The notes: generated by a model not told the origin, from the letters alone. A DNA stretch of 64,000 nucleotides from Metellina segmentata (GCA_947359465.1 OX375877.1:68736698-68800697); one strand, 5' to 3'. Positions 42,466 through 54,068 are shown, numbered from the stretch's first letter. Made by a program: numbers and translations.

Positions 42466-43797
42466 TTTTTTACTTTAACTCTTAATGCACCCTAAACTAA
42501 TATCCGCATCAGCAAAAACCATCTCCATTTTGTTCTGTGTACAATTTTGAACAAACCATGTTAATGTCGTAATTTTCTAATCTGTACTTAATCGGCAAAC
42601 CGTCTGATAAACAATGCAAAAAAAAAAACAAGTTTGCTAAATTCAAATTACATATTCCCGTCAAATGTTATTCCCGTCTATAAAGAATCAATAGAACGTT
42701 TTTAACATACTAATCGATGTTGAAATGTTTGTTTCCGAATTGTAAACAGGTTGTACAGAACAAAGGTGGTTCAACATTTTCAGTGATTTAAGAAACGTAG
42801 AACCTAAATAAAATCTTAGGTTTTGTTTTAAGTGCCTCATGCTCGAATGCCCACTGAAAGTTTTTACTGATAAATAGACTTATTAGATTAACGAAAGCAG
42901 CTTAGAACTAGTCAAATAAGCTAAAGAAGACAATTATTTATAGTTTTTTTAAAATTTGTATACCATTAAAAAGAATGCTTGGTTCTATAAAATCAGTGTG
43001 TATGAGGTTTGGACTAAAATTATGCAAATTTGTAAACTTTCATTCTATAAGGACAATTGGTTTAGTATCATTCCTACAATCTTTTTGTTTCAAATAATGT
43101 AGACTAATTAGATTCCTTTTAATTGCTTAAGCGCTGGTCTGCTAAAAATACGCATAAATTGAACCGACTAAATCTCCTTTTAATATATGGTGGAAAGTTG
43201 GTCATCTTAGTTAATCCTCGTATGAGGAATTGGTTCCATTTCAAATTATATACGAACTAAGGTAAATAATTCATGGGATTATTATACATAACACCTCATT
43301 TTTATACAAATTAGTTTAGAAACTACGTTAATTTTTCATGCATCAATATTTTCGCTCCGAAAGATGACTGGATCTATAAATTATAATCGATTTTTCTTGC
43401 ATCTTAGCAATATTAGAATCTCGAAAGTCTAGAAAGATATAGAAAAAAGGATCAAGCGCGACGCAGCTTATATTGGAACGAATATCTTTGATAAATTGTC
43501 TCAGGACATGATTTAGGAGGGTCGTTTTTTACAGCTCATTACGCGTGGACGTACATTACATTCCCATTTGTCCTTCCTCGAAACCTGAGGCTTAATAAAT
43601 GGGTTAATAAAGCATTCCATCAAAGTTAGTTAAGGGGCTAATGCTATATACTTCGGTGGTCAGATAGTTTATGGATTCTATTATACTTTTTTGGCTTTCG
43701 TGAAATAATTCCTTTGGGGGAACAATGATTTTCTTAAGGGTATTGGAAAATAATTTGCCGGAGAACACGGAGGAACTAGTAAATTTCGTTCAGTGAT
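42466..43797. other. AT-rich, no gene
   Basis: Nothing recognised on either strand. Confidence 0.45.
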
Positions 43798-43800
43798 ATA

Positions 43801-44362
43801 CACTATATGGACAAAAGTATTTGAACACTGCAGAAATTCAGAGGAGGAACCATCTTAGTGGGAGGTTGTTTTTCGTGGTTAGGACTCAGCCTATTTTTTT
43901 TGTACCTGGTACCATAAGCGCTGACGTGTACCTCGTCGTTCTGGATAATTTGGCCATGCCTACACTATGGCAAAACTACGACGATGATGGTTGTTTTTTT
44001 CCAACAGGATTGAACTCCGCGTCATACTGCAAAACGTGGATTGGTTTCCTGAAAATGAAGGGAATTTCCTTGTCTGGCCTGTTCAGAGTCCCGATCTCAA
44101 TCCGATCGAGCATTTGTGGGACAAACTGGTGCGACGAGTACGACACCGCCACTCCCGCCCATCTTCATAACAATCTCTTCTCACAGCCGTGCAAGAGGCA
44201 TGGCGAGCTATTCCTGCCCAAACTTATAAAACTTGTGGAAAGTATGCCTCGACGTGTTGCAGCTGCAATACATGCAAAAGGAGGGCCTATCCGTTACCAT
44301 ATAGGATAATAAAGCACTTTTTTTCTGAAAATCATACAGTATACAAATACATTTGTCCATTG
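43801..44362 (+). mobile_element. Internally deleted Tc1-like element
   Basis: Starts CACTATATGGACAAAAGTAT after TA, a common Tc1 terminus; the right end retains AATACATTTGTCCAT in inverted orientation but is worn. At ~560 bp it has lost the N-terminal half of the gene. Confidence 0.7.
43838..44308 (+). pseudogene. Tc1 transposase C-terminal remnant
   Basis: In changing frames: GGTILVGGCFSWLGL, FQQD followed by a stop and TPRHTAK (second Asp), VQSPDLNPIEHLWDKL (catalytic Glu). The continuous 162-codon plus frame over it (43821-44309) is mostly out of register with the true frames, so it should not be taken as a protein. Confidence 0.85.
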
Positions 44363-44419
44363 GTTGCTGCTGCTGATGATGATTAACGTACCTTTAAGTA
44401 TGATTGTCGAACTTATCTA

Positions 44420-45004
44420 TCGATAGGTTCATTGGGGGTATATTAAAAAGACTGTAACTTCAAGGGATAAGAATATAATCTTGCCGTTATACAAGGGTTT
44501 AGTAAGACCACATCTAGAATATGCTGTACAATTCTGGGCTCCATATATGAGAAAGGATATAGAATTAATTGAAAGGGTTCAGCACAGAGCTACAAAAATA
44601 ATAAAGGGACTAGCAAATTTCGACTATAATGAACGTTTAAGTAAGCTAAACATGTATACACTGGAAAGAAGAAGAAGGAGGGGGGATTTGATTCAGCTTT
44701 TCAAGTTTGTAAAACAAGGGGACACAGAGGGCTTAAATTTCAATAGGGATAACAGAACAAGGGACCATGGGTATAAATTGAATAAGACACATTTTAATCG
44801 GGATTTAAGGAAAAACTACTACTTTAATAGGGTAATAGACAGTTGGAACGCGTTGCCAGAAAATATAGTTAATTCAAAGGGAGTGTACGAATTTAAGACA
44901 CAATTGGATAGTCAGTGGGGATTGGGGAATTCATAAACAAAGGACCAGCCTTGTTGGGCTTGAGCCTTTAGTTGGTCGTCAATATTTGTATTTGTATTTG
45001 TATA
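44420..45004 (+). pseudogene. CR1/Jockey-group LINE ORF2 3' end, 5'-truncated
   Basis: From about GYIKK the frame reads LPLYKGLVRPHLEYAVQFW, then RKDIELIERVQHRATKIIKG and YNERLSKLNMYTLERRRRRG, and WNALPENIVNS near the end; the frame stops with TAA near 44936. This is the thumb and C-terminal part of a CR1-like reverse transcriptase. The open frame of at least 151 codons is intact, so the copy is fairly young. The 3' end closes with a TTTGTATTTGTATTTGTA tail. Polymerase motifs are upstream and missing. Confidence 0.88.
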
Positions 45005-45113
45005 TAGTGTATACCACCTTTCGAGATAATGACGCAACTACTAACGTTTTCGAGATAGTGAATTATTGATGCAACTCTAAATGTCGTGCTATATATACGA
45101 TTTTTTTTTCTAC

Positions 45114-45343
45114 GTGAGGTTCCCTCGGGAGCATGTCTTTAGGTGTGTACGCGTTTAACGAAACGGAATTAACTTAGGGATTTATTATGTTCCATTAGGG
45201 ATTACTGCCTCTGGTAAACATGAAGGTCGTGACCTCTCAACTTTTCTCCATACTTTCTTTTCACAATTACTTGTCACTGTCTGTCTTGTGTTTGGCGCAG
45301 CTTGGTCAAATAAGCTCTTTAATGCCATAAAACCCAAGACAAA
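45114..45343 (+). repeat. Family H element, best copy
   Basis: Order of blocks: GTGAGGTTCCCTCGGGAGCA, TTAGGTGTGTACGCGTTT, GGGATTACTGCCTCTGGTAA, ACATGAAGGTCGTGACCTC, TTCACAATTACTTGTCACTG, then the core TGTCTTGTGTTTGGCGCAGC, TTGGTCAAATAAGCTCTTTA and GCCATAAAACCCAAGACA. The first 12 bases of the core and the last 12 pair at 11 positions, giving a hairpin with a ~40-nt loop. Two further small inverted repeats (GAGGTTCCCTC; GAGGTCGTGACCTC-like) lie in the body. Confidence 0.75.
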
Positions 45344-45345
45344 CC

Positions 45346-46495
45346 AACCTAGATGGAGATTAATTACGCCGATGCCTAAAACATAATAACAATTTGCTTT
45401 CCAGTTATCAAAGGGTTCTATTTAACTCGAATAAATCATACAAATCGAATGGGGAAATATGCTGTGTATTTTATTTAAATATATGAAGAATTTCAACGCT
45501 TTTCCAACTGAAAATAAAATACTTTGAATCACTTATTTGGTTCTCTAAAACTTTACTTTCTTGAATTGCCATTTTTTTCCAATAAAAAATCGGTTTGTTC
45601 AATTTTTTTCCATGAGGACAATTGATCGAATTACTCCGCTGAAAATATTTAACCTTTTAGACGTTACGAGATTTTCGAGTAGTGCGGTATTGCTTTTGCC
45701 CTATGCCACTCAGGGTTCACGCGCATACATCCGCTCTGAAACCTACAGTCTTCTTTCCATGATTTCAAAGCACTTTTGACCTTCTTGTCCAATGGAAACT
45801 TTCCTGTGATTCTATTGATTTAAACTTTAGACTACAACCGGTACAGCAGTTGTACCTTGATCGCGCTAATAATTAATTTACTCTACGGCCAGTACAGCAA
45901 TTGTTCCTTGTAAGTTATAAGAATCGTGCTAGTTATACCTATAGCTGTAGTCAAAAGGTTAGAACTTCTTTTTGTGTGGCGAAATGATGAGATTATTTAA
46001 TAGTTATGGGCAATTTCACGGTAACTTACGTTACATTTAGACAAATATACTGATCTTGAAGTGTAAATATGTTAGCAAAGAATAATGGAAAACAAAATAT
46101 TAACTTGAATTATTCAACGAACTAATAAAAAGCTAAACTTTGTTGGGAATGGTTATTAATTTACTGATATTTTTAAGTTCAAAGAATTAAATTTAGTGTA
46201 GTAACTTACGTTACAGTAAAGAGGAATAACAGAAAAGGTTTAAGAACATTTGAATAAAATTATGTTCTATACAACACAATATAGTTTGAAAAGTAAATAC
46301 ATTATTTCTAGAGTCTTTCATAATTGTAGTCATGCAATTTTTTTTAAACTGTCATTCATCAATTAAATTTAATAAAAAATATTTCATGTAACTTACGTTA
46401 CAGTTACTTACGTAACATTTCTTCTTTTTTCCCAATTATAATTCAAAATTCTAAAATCTAGCTAAATTCTGAAAAACAATTGGTAGAGGAGAGAA
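45346..46495. other. AT-rich sequence with a recurring motif
   Basis: No gene. CTTACGTTACA occurs at 46025, 46205 and 46392 and CTTACGTAACA at 46407, all in the same direction. Frame 45561-45779 has no domain. Confidence 0.45.
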
Positions 46496-46669
46496 GGGTA
46501 TTATGGAATACCATTTACATTTCTAAAAATAACTTTACTGTTTTGGAATAAAAATCCCCAAAATCATCATGAGTACATACTATAAGTAATTGGTATGAAC
46601 CGTCACTTGTGAAAAAAAAATACTACTTATTTTGTTATAAAAAAAATTTATTTAAAAAAGTTTCAAATG

Positions 46670-47004
46670 GAGGTTAATGTGAAACAGTCGGGTAAAATGG
46701 AATAGGTGGTTTATACCATTGAAAAACAGCTGTAGTAAGGGACCCAATTTGTCTCTTTCCTTTTAGGCCTACTACATGAAGAACTCTACTTTGAACCACA
46801 GACAAACCAGTTTCGTCTATATTAAATATCATGTTGGGAGGATAGTTGTTTTTTGAAAACAACATCGATCAGGTCAAAAAATTTGTCTACTTTATTAAAT
46901 CCCTTGGCTCTGGGAAAAGATGTACCCATGGGTTTACGAACTGAAAGTTTCGGTTTCCTTTTCATAAAAGAGTAGAACCAGTCTTTGCCAGCAGTTTCGT
47001 CCTT
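46670..47004 (-). pseudogene. pogo/Tigger-like transposase fragment
   Basis: Minus strand, starting at the inserted element: ETAGKDWFYSFMKRKPKL, SVRKPMGTSFPRAKGFNK, VDKFFDLIDVVFKKQL, then after a one-base shift PPNMIFNIDETGLSVVQS and GKRQIGSLTTA. AGKDWF-x2-FMKR-P-LS-RKP and the FN-DETG (first catalytic Asp) are hallmark sequences of pogo-type transposases with CENP-B-like DNA-binding domains. The rest of the DDE domain is missing. Confidence 0.85.
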
Positions 47005-47005
47005 A

Positions 47006-48606
47006 AGGGGACGCAGTACCTAAAAATCACTCAAAGTATCGAATTTTTTTTTATTGCTTTAAATTAGAGCTATAACCTTTCTAAATAAGTGTGCAAAATT
47101 TTAAACTCGTAACTGCATTAATTAAAAAGTTATAGACACTTTTCTGATCCAAGACACAATAAAAATTACGCGCTTCGAAGTAGGTGTGCGACCTTCAGAG
47201 ACGAAATTTTAAATTTTAATTCAAAGTGTGTTGGCAAGAATATAACGAAGATTCCTGGTGCTTTTACCAAGCTGCATTGGCTCTTGGTATAACTCTTGGT
47301 TCGCATATGAAGCATATTAAACGAATATATATCAACGAATCGCATTTTGCAAAAATACTGTCAATTTACCAAAGGCTTGCTTCAACTGAACTGTTACAAC
47401 GTTCTGTAATGTGTACCTCACAAAACTCTAATGTAAGCATGCACAGTGCAATATGGAGTAAGTGCTCAAAGCAAAGTTGTGCATCACTGCAACGTGTTAC
47501 GATTGCTGTTTTTAATGCTATCACATAATTCAATGTGGATACTCTAAAAGATATAGAAGGTTTTCAAAAAGAAAACAATCTTTCATTTAGTGTGCATTCT
47601 AAACATCTTGCTATCTATAAGGACTATTGTAGAACATAGTTAAGAAACAGAAAGAAGACCAGCAGTATATTTACTAGCTCAGAATGAAATTAAAACTGCA
47701 CGGCTGCAAAGACAAAACATTCAACTAAAAAAAAGAATGAATTTTGAATTAAACTGGCTACTTTTAAATATACACACTGTTTAATGCCTTTTCAATTATA
47801 TTTTTAATTTGTGTAAAGTTATTATAAACTGGATACTAAAAAAATTAAAATTCAAAACTGAAAAATTATGTATTGATGAATTTTTGAGTTCACGTCGATA
47901 ACGAAATGTTTTTAAACTTCAACAAAATAACTTATCCTTACGGGTTATATTTTAGTTAAATAGATTTAAATTTGAGTGAAAAATGTTTTGAATTGCTTTA
48001 ATTGTTATGGAAATCAACATATTAAGTCCAAATAGCTCTGAGTTTTGTAAATAATTTTTTATACGGGTTTTAAAACTTTAAAAGCATTTTTCTCAGCTTT
48101 GGTTTTTTTGGCACTAAAGGGATTCAAAATACTAAGGCTTTTTATGTATCACAGAAAAAGTTTCCAAACTTTTTACACTTATTTTTATATATCTTTAGAA
48201 TAAAACTGTGTATGGATTTACATCTAAGTGCTATATTTATTTTTTTAGAAATAGTTAAATATAAACATTTTTATTTTCGGTGGTTTTTGTATCATTTTAG
48301 CTTTAAAAAATTGTATAAAATTAACTATGTTTTTTATTTAAAAATCCATACACAGTTTTCTTAAGTATATTTAAAATAAAGTTGAGAAAAAAATGTGAAG
48401 CAAAAAAATAAAAATTGAAAGAGTAGAAACATTTTTAAAAAATTCAAAAAAATTTGTAAAAATTGATTTTTTTAAAAAAATTGCTCATTTGACAAGATTT
48501 TTTCTTCTAAAATCAACTTATTGCTTACAAAACAATAGACAAACAACAATATTTTAATTCTAATATTAAAATTGAAGAAAATTTTAAAAATGGTAATGCG
48601 TCCCCT
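47006..48606 (+). mobile_element. Mutator-like element nested in the pogo-like gene
   Basis: Ends AGGGGACGCAGTACC (47006-47020) and inverted GGTAATGCGTCCCCT (48592-48606) match at 14 of 15 positions. It starts exactly where the pogo-like frame is broken. Length ~1.6 kb, AT-rich, with a coding relic near its left end. Confidence 0.7.
47226..47780 (+). pseudogene. Mutator-like transposase C-terminal region relic
   Basis: The 100-codon frame includes ILSIYQRLASTELLQRSV, a TSQNSNVSMHSAIWSKC stretch and VTIAVFNAIT then stop and FN. This resembles a conserved segment (YQRLAS-ELL-RC...TQN-NES-HS-IWS-CPK...V..AV..AI..FN) of Mutator-like proteins common in arthropod genomes. That assignment is from memory of the family. 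Upstream and downstream parts are absent or full of stops. Confidence 0.6.
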
Positions 48607-48637
48607 ATGGATGGGGTATGTTATTGCGAACCGGAAT

Positions 48638-48690
48638 TGGCGTGTCGGGTATTATGGAATACCTAGTATTCCATAATACCCGACACGCCA
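48638..48690. repeat. Perfect 24-bp hairpin with 5-nt loop
   Basis: TGGCGTGTCGGGTATTATGG-AATA at 48638-48661 is exactly complementary to 48667-48690, loop CCTAG. The distal half of each arm is the pogo-like TIR sequence and the outer half (TGGCGTGTC) is extra. Confidence 0.97.
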
Positions 48691-49925
48691 TCTCGGAAAA
48701 TGAACCTTTAAACTGATGGACAGAACATTCTGAGCTAAAAATCGACCATAGTATTTCAAACTACAATTCTTTTAGTGTACATTATGCTTAACAGCAATGT
48801 TCAGGTCGCATGTGTACTAGTAGGTTAAAATATTTGAAAATTTGCCTACAAAACTCTTGAAAATCACAAAACACACTTTGTTCTGTAACGAGTGGTACGA
48901 CAACAACATGTGGTCAACTCTCACTGCACTGCATCATGGAGGTATTTCTTGAGTAGTTCATGGTATTCCCACTTTATAACAGCACCAATCAGAGCCGAAA
49001 CCTCGGTAACACAAACACAAAATTGGGATTTACATTTTAAACTGTAGATCTATTCATTCAAACTCAGATATTACACCCCGATTAATAAACTGTTTCCAAA
49101 GAATAATATTCACTTTCAGTCAAATAAAAGTCCAAGACTTTTCTGCCATTTTGGTCTATTATAATTAATATTCAAGTCTATAGTATTTGTCTATTATAAT
49201 ACTGAATATTTACACATATTAAATATTAGGGTGGTTTTTATGAAAAGTATCCCCATTTCGCATTGTTTTTTGTGATACATCAAAGGGTTCAAATCATACG
49301 GCCCCAAACCCCTTACTTCCCTCAATATTTTTTAATTAGGGGGCAAATATTTTTTATTTACAAATATTTATCTATACATGAGGGATATTTATTATATATA
49401 TAATGCAGGTTTTCAAGTACTCGTGGATAGTATTACCTTACGCATAAGGTCAATGACTCTATATCAGGAAACAGGCATCCTTTGTGCCTCCGTCCACAAT
49501 ATTTTCATGATTGGGGCTCACCAACATGAGGGACAAATATTGCAATTATACAAATGTGTTTTGAACACAAAATCTTCCAAAAACTAGCATGGTTAGATTC
49601 GACCGCACACCGCGATTTCTTGTTGAAAAATCAATCCGAAAAAGCTGTCCTTTATTCAATGAGACTTGATGTTCCGATGTGTAACTGAAAGTTTTATGAA
49701 GTTGCTTTTCTTATCATTCGAAATTTCTACTCTAAAATCACCCAATAATCCAACAGTGTTGCCGGTATCTGGGAGACAATCGAGATTAATATAAAGCATT
49801 CGTATGTGCGAACTCGAATGTGTCTTAAACAATCAGTTGTATGTACACAACTGATGGTTTAATTTAAAACTTACGATGCGAATATCTCCTGAACACCACA
49901 TCCAATTGAAGAAGGGAAACTTCCG
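48691..49925. other. Unassigned
   Basis: No gene supported. Frame 49378-49587 (69 codons) has no domain. 49240-49330 contains a C-rich patch (GGCCCCAAACCCCTTACTTC) of unknown nature. Confidence 0.4.
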
Positions 49926-50150
49926 GTTTGGTTTTCGACAAGGAATCGCATGGTATGATTATCGTGCGGTTGATTCTGACCAACATAAAAATTGAAAAGA
50001 TAAATCATAAAAGTTGTTGTAGTCATTTACTTGTATATGAAGCAAGCGGGGTCTTACCTGAACTCGTAATAATTTCCTCTAGAAGGCACTACTATTTTAC
50101 ATTGATTGTTAAATATAACACTTTTGTGGAAATAAAAATATTTTGCAAAG

Positions 50151-50249
50151 ATACAAAATATTTTTTACCAAAACAAAATATTTTTTATCTTTACAAAATA
50201 TTTTGTAAAGATAAAAAAATATTTTGTTTTGGTAAAAAATATTTTGTAT
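50151..50249. repeat. ~50-bp-arm inverted repeat without loop
   Basis: The left arm 50151-50199 (ATACAAAATATTTTTTACCA ... CTTTACAAAAT) is the reverse complement of 50200-50249 with a single A insertion. The centre is ACAAAATATTTTGT. Long frames on both strands (49928-50251 plus; 50109-50432 minus) result from the low complexity. Confidence 0.95.
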
Positions 50250-50400
50250 AGATAAAAAATATTTTTTTGTATAAATAAAAATATTATTTTTTTGTATAAA
50301 TAAAAATTTTTTTTTTTGTATAAATAAAAAATATTTTTTTGTATAAATAAAAAATATTTTTTTGTATAAATTTAAAATATATTTTTCTATAAAAATAAAT
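50250..50400. repeat. ~20-22 bp AT tandem
   Basis: The unit AAAAATATTTTTTTGTATAA with T repeats about seven times with length differences in the T run. It extends directly from the inverted repeat. Confidence 0.88.
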
Positions 50401-50410
50401 TTTTTTTTCC

Positions 50411-51784
50411 TTTTCTCACTTTTCGCAATCACTCAAAGTGCTGTCAAAATTCAAAAGAAAACCAGTGTTTTTTTCATCTAAATCCGAACTTGGGAATGAT
50501 AAATTTTTATGTTCTTCATGTTAAAGGTGCTTTTACTAGTGACGTTAATCCTTTATCAAACTTGCTTTTTTATGAAATTATTTTCTAGTAGCTTTTTCTT
50601 ATTTATCCTTAAACACACAAATTTTGTTTCCCTTCATTGACAAATTTCCATTTACTTACATTTGAAGCTATCTATGAAATTGTATCCCTAATGGAACGTT
50701 AAGAATCCTTTTTTTTCTTTCAGTAGTGTTTACCTGAGACAAAGTATATGTTTTCTTTGTCGGTAAAGTGTTTGGCTTCTAAAAATTTTTAATTTCTGAC
50801 AAAGAAAATCTCATTAGTGTTTCTGAATAATTTAAGTCTTGTAGTATTATAGCCTTCCAAGTTTTATAAATGTTAATAAACCTAAAAATAAAATATTTTT
50901 TAGTTTATTTTGTCGCAGTATTTTTTGTGCCTTGGCTAAAATTAAAAAAATTATTTTCTCTTCAAATAACTCGTGATTATCGTAGATATAAAGAGTGGAG
51001 TAAAAAAGATTAAAAAAGTGGAAGAATTAAAAAAAATTGTCCTAAAGCTAGATTTTTTTGCAACTTGTCCATAAAAGAACTTTCTATTTACAAAAATAAA
51101 TCTGAGCAAGAAGAATTTTTCTCTGAATGCTTCTCCCTCAAAAAGATTAGTGAAATGGTCATTAAAAATGAACACTTAAGCACTCCTTTTTTTAATGCTT
51201 CTTTTTAGGTTTTTTTTACTGTCGAGTACCGTTTCGAACGTTAATTCTTTTGTGCTGTTAAGAGTATTTAACCATCAAAGTAATTATTTTTGTATAGATT
51301 TCGGAAAACTTTTCTACTAAATACAATGCGTAAAGATTTACTATAGTTTGTTAGTAATTAGTATGCTACAAATGCGAATAATTAAAATTGGAACGCTGAG
51401 ATGCAAATGCATTGAGCTTGAAATTTCATTATTCTTTTAAGAGTAATTTTTTTATTTCATCTTTATCTTAATTGTTAAGCTCTAGTTATCTTGGCACGCT
51501 CAAAACCTTTAAAATTTCTCATATAACTTCCAAGAATTTTTAAAATTGTTTGTTCGTATGTATTCCTAAACTAAACGTAAGTTCGAATTATTTTAATTAA
51601 TTCTTTTGATTTTTATAATTGTTTTTTGAAATGTCAGTTTCTCTTTTCTGATTTTCAATTAAATTCTAGGATGGTTATTTTCTTTTTAGCTAAAGGATTA
51701 GTTGATTGTTTTTCACTCATTCAAAATCGAAACGTATAAATTCGAAGTGGTTGGCTGAGTTTTATAGCGCAATGACCATATTTG
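50411..51784. other. AT-rich, no gene
   Basis: Nothing recognised. Minus frame 50951-51175 is Phe/Lys-rich low complexity. Confidence 0.45.
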
Positions 51785-51850
51785 GCCATGCTGCGACAAA
51801 CACAAAACAACTTCAGTTAGACGTTGTTTTGTGTTTGTCATACAAAGAAC
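51785..51850. repeat. Family H inverted pair, perfect 16-bp stem
   Basis: GACAAACACAAAACAA at 51795-51810 pairs exactly with TTGTTTTGTGTTTGTC at 51824-51839 around a 13-nt loop. The left side continues as a reversed family H core (complement of GCGACAA, GCAGCATGGCC); the right side continues CATACAAAGAAC, which is also seen near 7742-7760. Confidence 0.85.
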
Positions 51851-51949
51851 ATTGTGTGAACTGTGTAATTAAAAACTTATTTATTTACAAAGTTATATGT
51901 TCATTTTAGTGGCCATGGCTCTAAAATGATTGCATTCGAGCGCTTTTAT

Positions 51950-52235
51950 TCGCCCGTACAAAATTTGCACTGAGGCAAAAAGTTCGACAAATTGTTAGTC
52001 GAATAATTCTTTAACACAGGCTCAAACGATAACACGAACACAAATTCTAAATACATCTTTTTAAATGTTGCCTCACATGTCGTCTAAAGAATAAAAACAA
52101 AAATAAATAAACTGAAAACTATTCATTCTTTGTAAGGGGGGGGGGCAATGTAACTTTGCGTGGAGACAAACGATAATTATCCGGCACGTGCACACAAACA
52201 CTGATTGAAACAAAAGAATAACCATTTTCAATTTT
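51950..52235 (+). repeat. Dispersed repeat V, intact copy
   Basis: Shares GTACAAAATTTGC, GGCAAAAAGT, ATACATCTTTTTAAATGTTG, GCTAACGATAAT-like and CACAAACAC-type blocks with 60957-61560. The join GAACACAAATTCTAAATAC is uninterrupted here but split by a SINE in the other copy. Confidence 0.7.
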
Positions 52236-53768
52236 AAATATTTTTTAAAAACACTACACCATCAAAATTTCATACAAAACACACACATACATCACAAAAG
52301 TTTTACAAACTAAACACAACTCAAACACGACCTTATCGAACCCTAACCATAAAACTTATATATTTGCGTCTATACAAAACGAAAATTCTTTTTTTTTCTA
52401 TTAACTTTAATTTTTTTTTCCAATATCTAATAGAGTTAGTGAAGAGGGAAAAGCACTGTTCGATGGCGCTCTATGTCTAGTATTTTTTAGTTCATTAGAT
52501 TGCATAGGATTTAAAAAATTCGTTACAAGAAATAACATTGAATAATCAAATTCCTTATATATTTCCATAGTTATTGGTCTGATCAAGCCCTAGCATAGCA
52601 ATCCTAGACCAAAAAAGCGACGAAACAAAAAACGAAAAACTCATTTATTCATATTGCCGTACAGAAAAATCTATTTTTTTTTAAATACACAATATACATC
52701 CGAAGACAAAGCACAGAAAAGCAAACCAGCAAAATAAACGTGAAAAGGTCCCTGTACTTATCTGTTAGCTGCATTGACCGTTGTTAGTGCTTATATAAAA
52801 AGCACTACATGGAACGTAATGACGCAATCAGGCAAGAGGGCATTTTAAATTCAAAATGGAACTAAGCAACGGTTTCCGAACATTAGCAAACAGAAAACGC
52901 ATTTCTGAAACTACGTATTTTTCTAAAAGCTAATTACTAAAGCAATGCGGGAAAAAGGATATTAAAATAAGTAAACAGATCACGGTTTATAAGTCAGAAC
53001 TCTTGTGTTCTGTCGCTGACTGAGAAGACAGTTATGGTATTGAATGAAGGCTTCAATCTCTTGAATAAACTATTATTTTTACTTGATAGTCATTTTTGTC
53101 AATCTAAATTTAAATGAGAATAGTCTAAGGCAATACGTGTGTATAGGCAAATCAGTAACATTCACAACTGCATAGAACAACTCATTAACCTCCAAAGTAA
53201 AACGAACATGCCGTAACATCAGATATTTTATTGTTCACAATTGTTTCCAATTCGACAACCATGGCAACTGTTCTGACGTTCCGATTGAAACTTCGAAACT
53301 TCGCACGTACAAGAATGCGAGCTATGCGCATGCCAAGTTTAAAAATAAGAAGGAACGTTCGTTGAGATTTTTAAGATTATTCATTCTCGCTTTCTGCCTC
53401 GCAGACTTCGAACGTGATGACTGTAGAATTAAATTAAATTTTCGTCATGTAAATAGGTTAATTTTTCAAGTGCAAAATATGTTGTAGTAAAGCAAGTTGA
53501 ATCCATTCTTCTGATGTTATGTCTATGATTTCAATATTTACTCAAAACTTGTAGTTGGTACTAACGAACCACCTAGACCTATTTATGAATGTGTCGTCAG
53601 TTGGCTTATTTTTCCGAATACGATTTCAGCATCTTGCCAATGAAAATTCCAAAGAATAAATTTCGAATAGACCACATGTATTGACATCGTTACTGGATGT
53701 AAAACTGGTAAAATACACTTCGGGTGTTCTCGGATCACAACATAAAAAAGGGTCAAGAAACATTTATT
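52236..53768. other. AT-rich, no gene
   Basis: Nothing recognised on either strand; no transposon ends seen. Confidence 0.45.
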
Positions 53769-54068
53769 TCACCGACTAAGCGAATTTGAGCACGATTCGT
53801 CAACCGACTGCACTTTGCAATCTAGAAGCTCCGTGAAGCTCATAAAACGCTCGCATAAAACCCAGAAGTATCTGTTTTTACGAGGCTTAGATACAAAACA
53901 AAGTCCACACTGCTGACGAGAGTTCTCTTTGTGCCTGATAGGCGAGTTTATTGGCTCTCGGAAGACCGATTGGACAACGTTAAAGTTTATAGCCTCTTTC
54001 CCAGCCTGTGAACATGTATTGCTTTTGTTGACGAGATTGAGTGCCGTCATTGATAGGAAACCTTCCAT
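53769..54068 (-). other. 99-codon open frame with a Cys pattern, unrecognised
   Basis: Contains RQQCGLCF, KPRKNRYFWVLC and ELLDC, with Cys spacing CxxC...C...C that recalls the C-terminal finger of piggyBac-type transposases (R-RC-xxC...R...YxC). The His residues are missing and similarity is weak. It could be a decayed transposase end or chance. Confidence 0.25.

Larger units (their letters stand above)
46496..48683 (-). mobile_element. Candidate pogo-like DNA transposon
   Basis: GGGTATTATGGAATACC at 46497 and the inverted TATTCCATAATACCC near 48667 are candidate TIRs. A pogo/Tigger-type transposase fragment lies inside at 46670-47004, and a different element interrupts it at 47006. Element length without the insertion is only ~590 bp, so most of the gene is gone. 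Confidence 0.6.

Noticed and set aside
43821..44309. 162-codon frame as an intact gene
   Set aside because: The recognisable Tc1 segments are in other frames; the long frame is an accidental read-through of a frameshifted pseudogene.
49928..50432. Two ~107-codon frames on opposite strands
   Set aside because: Both are Lys/Phe/Ile/Tyr-rich translations of an AT inverted repeat and array; mirrored frames are expected from the palindrome.
53769..54068. piggyBac C-terminal Cys-rich finger
   Set aside because: Cys spacing is suggestive but the expected His and aromatic residues are missing and no TTAA-flanked ends are visible.
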